Made by a program: the position numbers and the translations under genes. From Streptomyces albireticuli (lineage in GTDB: Bacteria > Actinomycetota > Actinomycetes > Streptomycetales > Streptomycetaceae), in assembly GCF_021228125.1 (NCBI RefSeq), contig NZ_JAJQQS010000004.1, positions 310,001 to 374,000 of the forward strand: DNA of 64,000 nucleotides. Reading direction: 5' to 3'. The notes under the pieces are model-generated. The model saw nothing but the letters and a program-made list of their open reading frames with translations, searched no databases and was not told the origin of the DNA. Positions 27,094 to 35,552 of the stretch are shown here, piece by piece. Position 1 is the first letter of the stretch. Each line of letters begins with the position of its first letter.

Positions 27094-28692
27094 TCACTTG
27101 CCGCGGCCCAGCTCCCACGGCTGCATCTCGGAGGCGGAGTTGAGGGCCCACTCGGCGCCGGTGACATTGCTGCGGACGGCCACGTACTGCTTGCCCTGCC
27201 ACAGCGGCAGCACGGGCACGTCGTCGGCCACGATGTCCTGGGCCTGCTGGAAGTACTTGGCCGCGGTGTCGCGCTGGGCCGCCTCGCGGGAGTCCGGGAT
27301 CAGCTGCGAGCTGATCCTGGTGTTCTGGTACGGCGAGCGGAGGAAGTTGTCCTTGCCGAAGAACGGGGCGACGAAGTTGTCCGGGTCCGGGAAGTCGGGG
27401 AACCAGCCCATGCCGTAGACGGCGTACTTGCCCTTGGCGGCCTCGGGGCGGAAGTCCGCCCACTTCACGCCCTGGATCTTGGCCTGGAACAGCCCGCTGC
27501 CGTTGAGCTGCTTCTGGAGCGCCTGGAAGGCCTTGGCCGTGGCCTCACCGTAGTGGTCGTCGGTGTACGTGAGGGTCAGCGGGACCGGGGAGGTGATGTT
27601 AGCCGCCCGCAGGATGGAGCGGGCCTTGTCGGCGCTGGGCTCCCCGTACTTGTTGGAGAAGGAGTTCTGGTGGCCGGTGATGCCGCTGGGCACCAGCGAG
27701 TACAGCGGGTCGTTCGTCCGGTCGTAGCCGTCGCGGGCCAGCGCCTGGCGGTCGACCAGCTGCGCCACGGCCTGGCGCACGGCCTTGTTCTTCACCGACG
27801 GGTCGTCGGTGTTGAAGGCGAGGAAGCTGATCTCCTGGCCCGGCGCCTCCAGCAGACGGACGCCCTGGTCCGTGGCGCCCCGCATCCGGCTGAGCTGGTC
27901 GGGCGCCAGGGTGCGGTTCATGATGTCGATGTCGCCGTCCTTCAGCGCCTTCTCCATCGACTTCGCGTCGTCGTAGAACCGCATCTCGACCTTGTCGTTC
28001 TGCAGCTGCACCGACCCCTGGTAGTCGGAGTTCTTCGAGAAGACGGCCTTGACGACGCGGCCGTCCTTCTCCTCCGTCTGCAGGGTGTACGGGCCGGAGC
28101 CGACGACCTTGAAGCCCTTGCCGAGCTCCTTCTTCCCGTAGGTCTCGCTGTCCACGATGGCCGCGGCCGGCGTGGCTATCTTCTGCGGGAAGGTGGCGTC
28201 GGGGGACTTCAGGTGGAAGACGACCTCGAGCTCGCTCGGGGTCTCGACCGAGTCGATGTTGCTGAGCAGCGACACCGGGCCGTTCTCGAAGTTGATGGCC
28301 CGGGCGCGGTCGATGGAGAACTTCACGTCCTCCGAGGTGAGCGCGTGACCGTTGCTGAACTTCAGACCGCTGCGCAGGGTGCAGCGGTACTGCTCGTTCT
28401 TCCGGTCCCCGAAGGTGCAGGTGGACGCCGCGTCGGCGACCGGGGAGGTGCCGGAGCGGGGCAGCCGCAGCAGGGTCTGGAAGGTGCTGTGCAGCACGTT
28501 CCAGGCGCCGATGTCGTACGCGGCGGCCGGGTCGAACGGCGCCGGGGCGTCGGTCGTCTCCTCGAACCGGTCGGTGGTGCCGATGACGATGGCGCCGCCG
28601 CCCTTCCCCGCCTCGTCACTCCCGCCACAGGCGGCGAGTACGGGGGCCAGGAGGACTGCCAGGGTCGGCAGCACCAACGTCTTGCGGTTCAT
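27094..28692 (-). CDS. ABC transporter substrate-binding lipoprotein (peptide/nickel family), copy 2
   Basis: The 532-aa lipoprotein starts at ATG 28692 with GGGAGAA upstream; its lipobox is VLAAC with Cys 22. The family 5 signature SGLKFSNGHALTSEDVKFSI and the two-lobe domains are present. It clearly shares ancestry with the next gene: motifs PLYSLVPSGITGH versus PLYSIVPSGVTGH, and PLWQGKQYVA versus PLWQGKQYAV, match along the length. It is the first of the pair. Local duplication followed by divergence of ligand range is inferred. Confidence 0.92.
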   Translation of the reverse strand: MNRKTLVLPTLAVLLAPVLAACGGSDEAGKGGGAIVIGTTDRFEETTDAPAPFDPAAAYDIGAWNVLHSTFQTLLRLPRSGTSPVADAASTCTFGDRKNEQYRCTLRSGLKFSNGHALTSEDVKFSIDRARAINFENGPVSLLSNIDSVETPSELEVVFHLKSPDATFPQKIATPAAAIVDSETYGKKELGKGFKVVGSGPYTLQTEEKDGRVVKAVFSKNSDYQGSVQLQNDKVEMRFYDDAKSMEKALKDGDIDIMNRTLAPDQLSRMRGATDQGVRLLEAPGQEISFLAFNTDDPSVKNKAVRQAVAQLVDRQALARDGYDRTNDPLYSLVPSGITGHQNSFSNKYGEPSADKARSILRAANITSPVPLTLTYTDDHYGEATAKAFQALQKQLNGSGLFQAKIQGVKWADFRPEAAKGKYAVYGMGWFPDFPDPDNFVAPFFGKDNFLRSPYQNTRISSQLIPDSREAAQRDTAAKYFQQAQDIVADDVPVLPLWQGKQYVAVRSNVTGAEWALNSASEMQPWELGRGK

Positions 28693-29128
28693 TGTGTGGG
28701 GTTCTCCCTGTGATGCGATCGGTTCCCGGGACGATACCGACGTCTGACGCGTCGGCCCACGGGCAGCCGTGAAGTTCTCGCGAAAAGATTAGTGCGCGGC
28801 ACCACTGCCCCCGGGACACGGTGAAGTTGACGCGATATCACGCGCCGATAACGGCCGCCGATTCACCGATATCCGGACGCCGGAACGATTCACGCAGGAG
28901 ATCATCAAACAGGACACAAGGGTGCGCTTCCGCCCCGGAAAGGGTGCTTCAGCGTGATCGATTCCCCACCCGCCGCCTCTTGACCCGGTGACGAAGCTCA
29001 CTCACGCACTTCGACGGCGGCTCCGGAATTAAACCGGGCCATTCGTCACGGAAAACAATCGGACCGACGCCCAGAGTTCCTTGAACATTCTCCGGCGCAC
29101 GCTCAGTGTCCGTGTCGGTGCATTCCGG
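28693..29128. other. Intergenic region upstream of the tandem binding-protein genes
   Basis: These 436 nt are noticeably richer in A/T than the flanking genes and contain no convincing coding sequence. A TAATCT hexamer on the minus strand (28786-28791) could be a -10 box for the binding-protein operon, with no matching -35. Nothing else is recognised. Confidence 0.5.
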
Positions 29129-29839
29129 TCATCGGCCGGCCGGCGGCGGAGTCATCAGACCGTGGAGAAATCCGAGATCGACTTCCTCCAGCGACCGGAC
29201 GACCGTACGCCCGTCGGCGGCCGGGATCGGCGCCACCGAGGGCACCGCGACGACCCGGCAGCCGGCCGCCTCCGCGGCGGTCACCCCGGTCATGGTGTCC
29301 TCCACCACGGCGCACCGGCCGGGCTCCACCCCCAGCCGGGCCGCGGCCAGCAGATAGGGGTCGGGGTGCGGCTTGGTCCGCTCGATCTCGTCGCCCGCGA
29401 CGGTCAGCGTGAAGTTCTCCGGGCCCAGGGTGGCGAGCACCCGGTCGATGATCTCCCGGTGCGAGGCGGACACCAGGGCGGTCGGCACCGAGTGCGCGGC
29501 CAGCTCGGCGAGCAGCCGCCGGGCGCCGGGCATCAGCGGCACCCCACGGCCGATCATCTGGGAGAAGCGGGTGTTGAGCAGCACCGTCAGCTCGGTGAGG
29601 GCGATCTTCGCGCCGGTGGCCTGGATCAGGAAGGCGGCGCTGCGCGCCATGGGCCCGCCGACGACCACCTCGCGGTACTCCTCCAGCAGCTGGTGGCCCA
29701 GCTCGGCGAAGACGGCGACCTCCACCTCCCACCAGAAGCCCTCGGTGTCGACCAAGGTGCCGTCCATGTCGAGCAGGACCGCCTGCAGGGCCGAGCCTGC
29801 CGCGCTACGCGTGTCGACGACGGGGATGCTGCTGGTCAT
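29129..29839 (-). CDS. HAD-superfamily phosphatase (beta-phosphoglucomutase-like)
   Basis: The 236-aa enzyme has the HAD motif I LLDMDGTLV (nucleophile Asp 24, acid Asp 26), a helical cap, motif II LVSAS, a Lys in RTKPHPDPYL and motif IV VVEDTMTG. It should remove phosphate from small molecules or isomerise sugar phosphates; the substrate cannot be assigned. The start ATG 29839 is chosen. A hairpin at 29868-29910 separates it from the DUF5997 gene upstream, so it probably has its own promoter or receives only read-through. Confidence 0.92.
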   Translation of the reverse strand: MTSSIPVVDTRSAAGSALQAVLLDMDGTLVDTEGFWWEVEVAVFAELGHQLLEEYREVVVGGPMARSAAFLIQATGAKIALTELTVLLNTRFSQMIGRGVPLMPGARRLLAELAAHSVPTALVSASHREIIDRVLATLGPENFTLTVAGDEIERTKPHPDPYLLAAARLGVEPGRCAVVEDTMTGVTAAEAAGCRVVAVPSVAPIPAADGRTVVRSLEEVDLGFLHGLMTPPPAGR

Positions 29840-29867
29840 CCGGGCACACCTCCATGGGGGACGCGAA

Positions 29868-29910
29868 GGCCGGCCCGCCGCTCCCCTCTCCGGGGTGCGG
29901 CGGACCGGCC
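29868..29910. terminator. Nested hairpin between DUF5997 and HAD genes
   Basis: A 14-bp outer stem with one mismatch (29868-29881 with 29897-29910) encloses a CCCC/GGGG inner stem. It lies downstream of the DUF5997 gene on the minus strand. Confidence 0.65.
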
Positions 29911-30077
29911 TCCACCGGACCGACCAGTGTACGGCGGACGGGCTCCGGCGTCGCTCCGATATCCGGGGGACCCGGTCACGACAGGCCGTGAGGGGCCCGC
30001 TCCGTCAGGTGGCGGATCGCCGCGTCAGGCGGGCACGGCCCAGGGACGGTGCGTCCGCGACGCGCCCGGGACCGCGG

Positions 30078-30467
30078 TCAGGAACGGCTGTCCTGCTCGG
30101 CGTTCTTCTCCTTGATGCGCACCGCTTCCTTGCGGACCTCGGCCTGGGTGGCGCGCTCCTTCCGGAGCCACTCGGGGTTCTCCGCCTTCAGCTCGGCGAT
30201 CTGCTCCGTGGTGAGGGCCTCCGTGACCCCGCCGCGGGCGAGGCCGGAGATGGAGACGCCCAGCTTGGCGGCGACCACCGGACGGGGGTGCGGGCCGTTG
30301 CGCCGCAGCTCCTGGAGCCACTCCGGCGGATCGGCCTGAAGTGCGTTCAGCTCGCCGCGCGAGACGACGCCCTCCTGGAACTCTGCGGGGGTGGCCTCGA
30401 GGTACACACCCAGCTTCTTCGCCGCGGTCGCGGGCTTCATCGTCTGGGTGTTCTGGTGCGACGTCAT
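30078..30467 (-). CDS. DUF5997 family protein
   Basis: The 129-aa basic protein starts at ATG 30467, MTSHQNTQTMKPATAAKKLGVYL. It shows two similar modules: AAKKLGVYLEATPAEF...SRGELNALQADPPEWLQELR and AAKLGVSISGLARG...TTEQIAELKAENPEWLRKER, each an HTH-like helix pair ending in a PEWL motif. This resembles the actinobacterial DUF5997 family as remembered. The internal duplication suggests a small nucleic-acid or protein binder. It is divergent from a LysR-effector-domain gene across only 58 nt, a pairing worth noting. Function unknown. Confidence 0.85.
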   Translation of the reverse strand: MTSHQNTQTMKPATAAKKLGVYLEATPAEFQEGVVSRGELNALQADPPEWLQELRRNGPHPRPVVAAKLGVSISGLARGGVTEALTTEQIAELKAENPEWLRKERATQAEVRKEAVRIKEKNAEQDSRS

Positions 30468-30525
30468 GGTGTCAAGAGTAGCGAGCGTGTGCGATACCTC
30501 CGACCACGACCGGTAATCTGGGCGG

Positions 30526-31347
30526 GTGACAGGCTCGGAAGCATCCCCCTCGTTCCGGCTCGCGTACGTCCCGGGCGTGACACCCAGCAAATGGGTGCGG
30601 ATCTGGAACGAGCGGTTGCCCGACGTCCCCCTGGCCCTCCTCCAGGTCTCCGCCGCCGACGCGGCCGGTGTGCTGCGGGACGGCGGCGCCGACGCGGCTT
30701 TCCTGCGGCTCCCGGTCGACCGTACGGACCTCAGCGCGATCCCCCTCTACACCGAGACGACCGTGGTCGTGATCCCCAAGGACCACGTCATGGCGGCCGT
30801 CGAGGAGGTGTCCGCCGCGGAGCTGGCCGACGAGATCGTGCTGCACCCCCTGGACGACACCCTGGACTGGGAGCGCCCGCCGGGGCGTCCGGCGTTCGAG
30901 CGGCCCGCCACGACCGCGGACGCCGTCGAGCTGGTGGCCGCGGGGATCGGGGTGCTCGTCGTCCCGCAGTCCCTCGCCCGGCTGCACCACCGCAAGGACC
31001 TGACGTACCGGACGCTGTCGGACGTGCCCGAGTCGCGGGTCGCGCTGTCGTGGCCGGAGGAGAAGACCACCGACCTGGTGGAGGACTTCATCGGGATCGT
31101 CCGGGGGCGGACGGTCAACAGCTCGCGGGGCCGCGCGCAGGACCGGCCGGAGCGTAAGGACAAGCGGCCCGAGGCGGGCGGCGCGCGGCGCAAGCCCGCG
31201 GCGGGCGGGACGGCGGGCAAGGCCACGGGCAGGACGGCGGCCAAGGGCTCGCGGGGCGGTGCCGGAGGCTCCGGCAAGAGCGCCCGGGGCGCCTCCTCCG
31301 GAGGGGCCAAGGGCGCCAAGCGCGGCAAGCCCCGCCGCCGGTCGTAG
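30526..31347 (+). CDS. LysR-type substrate-binding domain protein with a histone-like tail
   Basis: The 273-aa protein begins at GTG 30526 directly with a LysR effector-binding domain (residues about 10-192: FRLAYVPGVTPSKW, VVIPKDHVMAAVEEVSAAEL, VELVAAGIGVLVVPQSLARL). The N-terminal DNA-binding HTH of true LysR proteins is missing, and there is no upstream frame that could encode one. Residues 198-273 are a very basic Lys/Arg/Ala/Gly tail with repeats such as AGGTAGKATGRTAAKG, like histone H1 or HupS tails, and could bind DNA nonspecifically. It is divergent from the DUF5997 gene. It may sense a ligand, but how it acts is unknown. Confidence 0.85.
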   Translation: MTGSEASPSFRLAYVPGVTPSKWVRIWNERLPDVPLALLQVSAADAAGVLRDGGADAAFLRLPVDRTDLSAIPLYTETTVVVIPKDHVMAAVEEVSAAELADEIVLHPLDDTLDWERPPGRPAFERPATTADAVELVAAGIGVLVVPQSLARLHHRKDLTYRTLSDVPESRVALSWPEEKTTDLVEDFIGIVRGRTVNSSRGRAQDRPERKDKRPEAGGARRKPAAGGTAGKATGRTAAKGSRGGAGGSGKSARGASSGGAKGAKRGKPRRRS

Positions 31348-31376
31348 CCGCGGCACCGGTACCGCGCGGACGAAGG

Positions 31377-31412
31377 GAACGGGCCCGGTGGCTGTCGCCA
31401 CCGGGCCCGTTC
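31377..31412. terminator. Perfect 16-bp hairpin, bidirectional terminator
   Basis: Bases 31377-31392 pair perfectly with 31397-31412 around TGTC. It lies between the convergent LysR-like (ends 31347) and PAC2 (ends 31420) genes. Confidence 0.9.
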
Positions 31413-31419
31413 GCCGTTC

Positions 31420-32568
31420 TCAGCTCTCCCCGTCCCGGGGGTCCTCCGGTTCCCGGCCGGGCCCGGTGCCGTCTTCGGGGCCCTTCCCGGTGTCCCCGGC
31501 GCTCTTCTCCGGCTTCTTCGGATCGCCCTCCGGCTCGTTCCCCGTGGCGTCCTTCCGGGCGTCCCCCGGGGAGCCCGTCGCGTCCTCGTCCTTCGCGGCC
31601 GGGCGCGCGGGCCGGGTGCGGCCGCTGGCCGTGTCGCGGAGGTAGGAGGGGTCGCGGCCCTCGGTGAGGCCCGGCTCGGCCGCCAGGCCGCCCGGCTGGC
31701 CGGGGGCGGGGGGCTGGCCGTCGCGGCGGCGCAGATAGCGCTCGAACTCACGGGCGATGGCCTCGCCGGACGCCTCCGGGAGGTCGGCGGTGTCGCGCGC
31801 CTCCTCCAGGGACTGGACGTACTCGGCGACCTCGCTGTCCTCGGCCGCCAGCTGGTCCACGCCCAGCTGCCAGGCCCGCGCGTCCTCGGGGAGTTCGCCC
31901 AGCGGGATGCGCAGGTCGATCAGGTCCTCGAGGCGGTTGAGCAGCGCCAGGGTGGCCTTCGGGTTCGGCGGCTGGGAGACGTAGTGCGGGACGGCCGCCC
32001 ACAGGCTCACCGCCGGGACGCCGGCGTGGGTGCAGGCCTCCTGGAGAATGCCGACGATTCCGGTCGGGCCTTCGTAGCGCGACTCCTCCAGATCCATGGT
32101 GCGGGCCAGGTCCGGGTCGGAGGTGATGCCGCTGACCGGCACGGGCCGGGTGTGCGGGGTGTCGCCGAGCAGCGAGCCCAGGACGATCACCATCTCCACG
32201 CCGAGCTCGTGGGCGAAGCCCAGGATCTCGTTGCAGAACGACCGCCAGCGCATGCTCGGTTCGATGCCGCGCACGAGGACCAGGTCGCGCTGCGGGGTGC
32301 CTTCCGCGCCACCGCCCGTGCGCACCACGGACAGCCGGGTGGTGGGCCAGGTGACCTTGCGGACACCGCCGTCCAGCCAGACCGTGGGCCGGTTGACCTG
32401 GAAGTCGTAGTAGTCCTCGGCGTCGAGTGCGCCGAAGACCTCGCCCTTCCATTCCCGGTCCAGGTGCGCGACGGCGCTGGAGGCGGCGTCCCCGGCGTCG
32501 TTCCATCCCTCGAAGGCACAGATCATGACCGGGTCGATCAGCTCGGGAACCCCCTCAAGCTCGATCAC
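31420..32568 (-). CDS. PAC2 family protein
   Basis: The 382-aa protein starts at GTG 32568 (GGAAGGAGG upstream). Residues 1-290 match the PAC2 (proteasome assembly chaperone 2-like) fold: DPVMICAFEGWNDAGDAAS, YYDFQVNRPTVWL, and VVRTGGGAEGTPQRDLVLVRGIEPSMRW. The last 90 residues are charged, low-complexity Lys/Glu/Asp/Gly sequence. In eukaryotes PAC2 helps assemble proteasome alpha rings; in actinobacteria the role is unproven, though a proteasome is encoded 15 kb away. Its neighbours give no further hint. Confidence 0.9.
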   Translation of the reverse strand: MIELEGVPELIDPVMICAFEGWNDAGDAASSAVAHLDREWKGEVFGALDAEDYYDFQVNRPTVWLDGGVRKVTWPTTRLSVVRTGGGAEGTPQRDLVLVRGIEPSMRWRSFCNEILGFAHELGVEMVIVLGSLLGDTPHTRPVPVSGITSDPDLARTMDLEESRYEGPTGIVGILQEACTHAGVPAVSLWAAVPHYVSQPPNPKATLALLNRLEDLIDLRIPLGELPEDARAWQLGVDQLAAEDSEVAEYVQSLEEARDTADLPEASGEAIAREFERYLRRRDGQPPAPGQPGGLAAEPGLTEGRDPSYLRDTASGRTRPARPAAKDEDATGSPGDARKDATGNEPEGDPKKPEKSAGDTGKGPEDGTGPGREPEDPRDGES

Positions 32569-32728
32569 CCAGCGCCTCCTTCCGACCGGGGCGGACGTGT
32601 CCGGGCCACCGGTTGCCGTTCTGTGCAGTGTTGTTCCTGGCAGCGTTCTTTCTGCCGTGCGACCCCAAGACTACGACTTCCGTGCCCCCTGTTCGCAGCC
32701 CCTGTACGGGCTCTTCCTCAGCTGTTGG

Positions 32729-33793
32729 TCACCCTCTGGCGCCCCAGCCGTTGCGATAGGCCCGCCAGTCGGCGTCGGTGGCCGCGAAGTCGACGTAGAG
32801 CGCCAGTCCGAAGCGCTCCCGGTCGCGGTCCTCCCTGCTCAGACCGAGCCGGGCGCCGCGCACCGCGGCCGCGGCCGTCTCGGCCCGGGCGTGATGTCCC
32901 CAGGAGTCGGTGTGGTAGAAGGGCAGGCCCATCAGCAGGTCCGTGTCCCGCGGCGTCACCTGGAGGGCGAGGGCCGTCTGGCGGGCCACATAGCCGCCGT
33001 AGAGGCTCTCCAGCGGGAGCCCGGTGTCGTAGGACATGACGGCGATCTGGTCCACCCTGCGGGCGACCTGGCCGAAGTACTTCTGCGTCCACCACTTGGG
33101 GCTGCCCGCCGCCCGTGCCGCCCGGTGCATGCTCGGCACCGGGTCGATCTGCTGGGCGGCGACGGAGAACACCCCGCCGGCGGACCGGACGGCCGGCCTG
33201 AGGCCGTCCAGGAGGGTGAGGAAGGACGCGTCACCGGTGCGTACGGGCTCTACGTCGAGGTGGACGCCCTCGAACCCGGCACCCATCACCTGGCGGGCAC
33301 TGGCCACCACGGCGGCGCGCGCCGGAGCCGAGTCCAGCCGCAGGCCGGCGTCGCCCTCGCCCTTACGGACGACCTTGTCACCGAGCCAGGCGTGGACGCG
33401 GACGCCCGGCAGCTCGCGGTGGACGGCGTCGATCAGCCAGGAGGCGCTTGGGTAGACCTTCGCGGGGAGCGTGCCGTCGTGCTCCAGGGGGCCCGTGTGC
33501 ACATAGAGGTCGCGCAGCCCGGTGCCGGCCATCTTCCGCTTCAGCCCGGCCAGTTCGGCGTCGCCCTTACGGCCGTCGACCCAGGCGTGCCCCAGCCAGA
33601 TCGCGTCCTTGCCCCGGGTGACGGCCTCCTCGGAGGGGGACCCGGCGTAGGCGGCGCGCAGCGCGCTGCCCGCCACCGCGAGCGGCAGGACGAGCACCGC
33701 GGTCAGGACGAGCGCGAGACGCGTCACCAGTCGCTTGCTCGGCCGCCGAACGCGTATTTTGGAAAGCTTTTTAAGCAAATCCGGTCGTTTCAT
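32729..33793 (-). CDS. Putative extracellular glycoside hydrolase-like protein
   Basis: The 354-aa protein has a basic N terminus and a transmembrane helix or signal (about residues 22-48, LVTRLALVLTAVLVLPLAVAG), then a domain with strands and the motif GFEGVHLDVEPV, which resembles the DxxDxE/DxE catalytic strand of GH18-like TIM barrels, and later DQIAVMSYDTGLP and MGLPFYHTDSW. This strongly suggests a barrel related to chitinase-like enzymes, although the usual full DGxDxDxE is reduced to HLDVEP. It is probably anchored outside the membrane. Substrate unknown. The start ATG 33793 is well placed. Confidence 0.78.
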   Translation of the reverse strand: MKRPDLLKKLSKIRVRRPSKRLVTRLALVLTAVLVLPLAVAGSALRAAYAGSPSEEAVTRGKDAIWLGHAWVDGRKGDAELAGLKRKMAGTGLRDLYVHTGPLEHDGTLPAKVYPSASWLIDAVHRELPGVRVHAWLGDKVVRKGEGDAGLRLDSAPARAAVVASARQVMGAGFEGVHLDVEPVRTGDASFLTLLDGLRPAVRSAGGVFSVAAQQIDPVPSMHRAARAAGSPKWWTQKYFGQVARRVDQIAVMSYDTGLPLESLYGGYVARQTALALQVTPRDTDLLMGLPFYHTDSWGHHARAETAAAAVRGARLGLSREDRDRERFGLALYVDFAATDADWRAYRNGWGARG

Positions 33794-33860
33794 GGAAAGA
33801 ATCGCCCCTTCTTCTTCCCAAAGGTGACGCGATCGCGGATCGGTCAGTTCCTGTCAGCAG

Positions 33861-33895
33861 CGAGGGGAGAGACGCGCGGTGCGTCTCTCCCCTCG
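33861..33895. terminator. 15-bp hairpin downstream of glpD
   Basis: Bases 33861-33875 pair perfectly with 33881-33895 around GCGGT, about 48 nt beyond the glpD stop on the minus strand. It is the likely end of the glpF-glpK-glpD transcript. Confidence 0.85.
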
Positions 33896-33942
33896 GGAGC
33901 GATCAAGCGATCACACGGTCACACGGACCGGCCCGGCGGGCG

Positions 33943-35550
33943 TCAGCCCTTGTCGCCGAGCATGTCCTTGACGCGCGTGCGGACGTCCTCCGTGTCCAGA
34001 CCGCGGATCGTCAGCGTCGTACGGCGGCGCAGGACGTCGTCCACCGTCTCCGCCCACTCGTGGTCGCGGGCGTAGGCGACCTGGGCCCAGATCTCCGGGC
34101 CGTCCGGGTGGATGCGCTCGCCGAGCTCCGGGTTCTCGTTGACCAGGCGCGCGATGTCGAAGGACAGCGAGCCGTAGTGCGTCGCCAGGTGGCGGGCGGT
34201 CAGCGGGTCCATGCGGCTGCCGGGCTCGCGGTCCACGAGCAGGCGGTGGGCGACCGCGTTCGGGTTGGCGACACCGGGCAGCGGGGTCCGGCGGACCAGG
34301 CTGGAGATGGGCTCCATCTCCTCGGTCAGCGGGCTGCCGGGCAGCTTCGCGAGCTTGGCCATGACCGTACGGCCGATGTGGCGGTACGTGGTCCACTTGC
34401 CGCCGGCGACCGACAGCATGCCGCCCTTGCCCTCGGAGACCACGGTCTCGCGCTTGGCCTGGGCGACGTCGCCGGGGCCGCCCGGCAGCACGCGCAGACC
34501 GGCGAAGGCGTACGTCATCAGGGAGCGGTCGAGGTCGGCGTCCTGGATGGAGAACGCGGCCTCGTCGAGGATCTGCTGGATGTCCTCCTCCGTGGCGCGC
34601 ACGTCCGCCGGGTCACCCTCGTACTGGGTGTCGGTGGTGCCGAGGAGGAGCTGGTCCTCCCACGGGAGGGCGAAGGTGATGCGGTACTTGTCGATCGGGG
34701 TGGCCATGGCGGCCTTCCACGGCGACTTGCGCTTCATCACGATGTGCGCGCCCTTGGACAGGCGGATGCTCGGGTTGGCGCCCTTGTCTTCCAGCTTGCG
34801 CAGGTGGTCCACCCACGGGCCGGTGGCGTTGAGGACGACCCGAGCGTCGATGCCGAACTCGGCACCGTCCACCCTGTCCTTGAGCTCCGCGCCGGTGACC
34901 TTGCCGTGCGTAAAGCGCAGCCCGGTGACCTCGGCGTGGTTCAGCACGACCGCGCCGGACTCGACGGCCGCGCGGACCGTCATGACCGCCACGCGCGAGT
35001 CGTTCATCTGGTGGTCGTAGTAGACCGCGACGGCCTTGAGGTTGTCCGTGCGCAGACCCGGGTTGTCGGCCTGGGCCTTGGCCGGGGAGATCACCTTGCC
35101 GACGCCGTCGCCGAAGGCGGACAGCGCCGAGTAGGCGAACACACCGGCGCCGAGCTTGGCCGCGCCCACCGGGCCGCCCTTGTAGACGGGCAGGTAGAAG
35201 GTGAGCGGGTTGACCAGGTGCGGGGCCACGTCCTTGGCCAGCACCCGGCGCTCGTGGTGGTTCTCCGCGACCAGCTTGACCGCGCCGGTCTGCAGGTAGC
35301 GCAGACCGCCGTGGACGAGCTTGGAGGACGCGGAGGAGGTGGCGCCGGCGAAGTCACCGGCGTCCACCATCGCGACCCGCAGACCGGACTGCGCGGCGTG
35401 CCAGGCCACCGAGGTGCCCAGGATGCCGCCACCGATCACCAGGAGGTCGTATGTCGCGTTCGACAGTCGGTCCCGGGTCTCGGCGCGGCTCGGGTTGGAA
35501 CCGGCAGCCGGGTGCGTTCCCAGCGTCGGAACGCTCTGCGGGGTTGTCAT
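33943..35550 (-). CDS. glpD: Glycerol-3-phosphate dehydrogenase (FAD)
   Basis: The 535-aa flavoprotein oxidises glycerol 3-phosphate to dihydroxyacetone phosphate at the membrane and passes electrons to the quinone pool. Seen: FAD-binding LLVIGGGILGTSVAWHAA near residue 36, GGLRYLQTGAVKLVAENHHER typical of GlpD, and the C-terminal helical domain (ARDHEWAETVDDVLRRRTTL). The start ATG 35550 is 2 nt after the glpK stop codon at 35553, so translation is coupled. Expression should follow glycerol availability through the upstream IclR regulator. A 15-bp terminator follows. Confidence 0.97.
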   Translation of the reverse strand: MTTPQSVPTLGTHPAAGSNPSRAETRDRLSNATYDLLVIGGGILGTSVAWHAAQSGLRVAMVDAGDFAGATSSASSKLVHGGLRYLQTGAVKLVAENHHERRVLAKDVAPHLVNPLTFYLPVYKGGPVGAAKLGAGVFAYSALSAFGDGVGKVISPAKAQADNPGLRTDNLKAVAVYYDHQMNDSRVAVMTVRAAVESGAVVLNHAEVTGLRFTHGKVTGAELKDRVDGAEFGIDARVVLNATGPWVDHLRKLEDKGANPSIRLSKGAHIVMKRKSPWKAAMATPIDKYRITFALPWEDQLLLGTTDTQYEGDPADVRATEEDIQQILDEAAFSIQDADLDRSLMTYAFAGLRVLPGGPGDVAQAKRETVVSEGKGGMLSVAGGKWTTYRHIGRTVMAKLAKLPGSPLTEEMEPISSLVRRTPLPGVANPNAVAHRLLVDREPGSRMDPLTARHLATHYGSLSFDIARLVNENPELGERIHPDGPEIWAQVAYARDHEWAETVDDVLRRRTTLTIRGLDTEDVRTRVKDMLGDKG

Positions 35551-35552
35551 GA

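Noticed and set aside
28789..29001. Small minus-strand open frame upstream of the binding-protein genes
   Set aside because: Codon use lacks G/C third-position bias and there is no ribosome site or domain.
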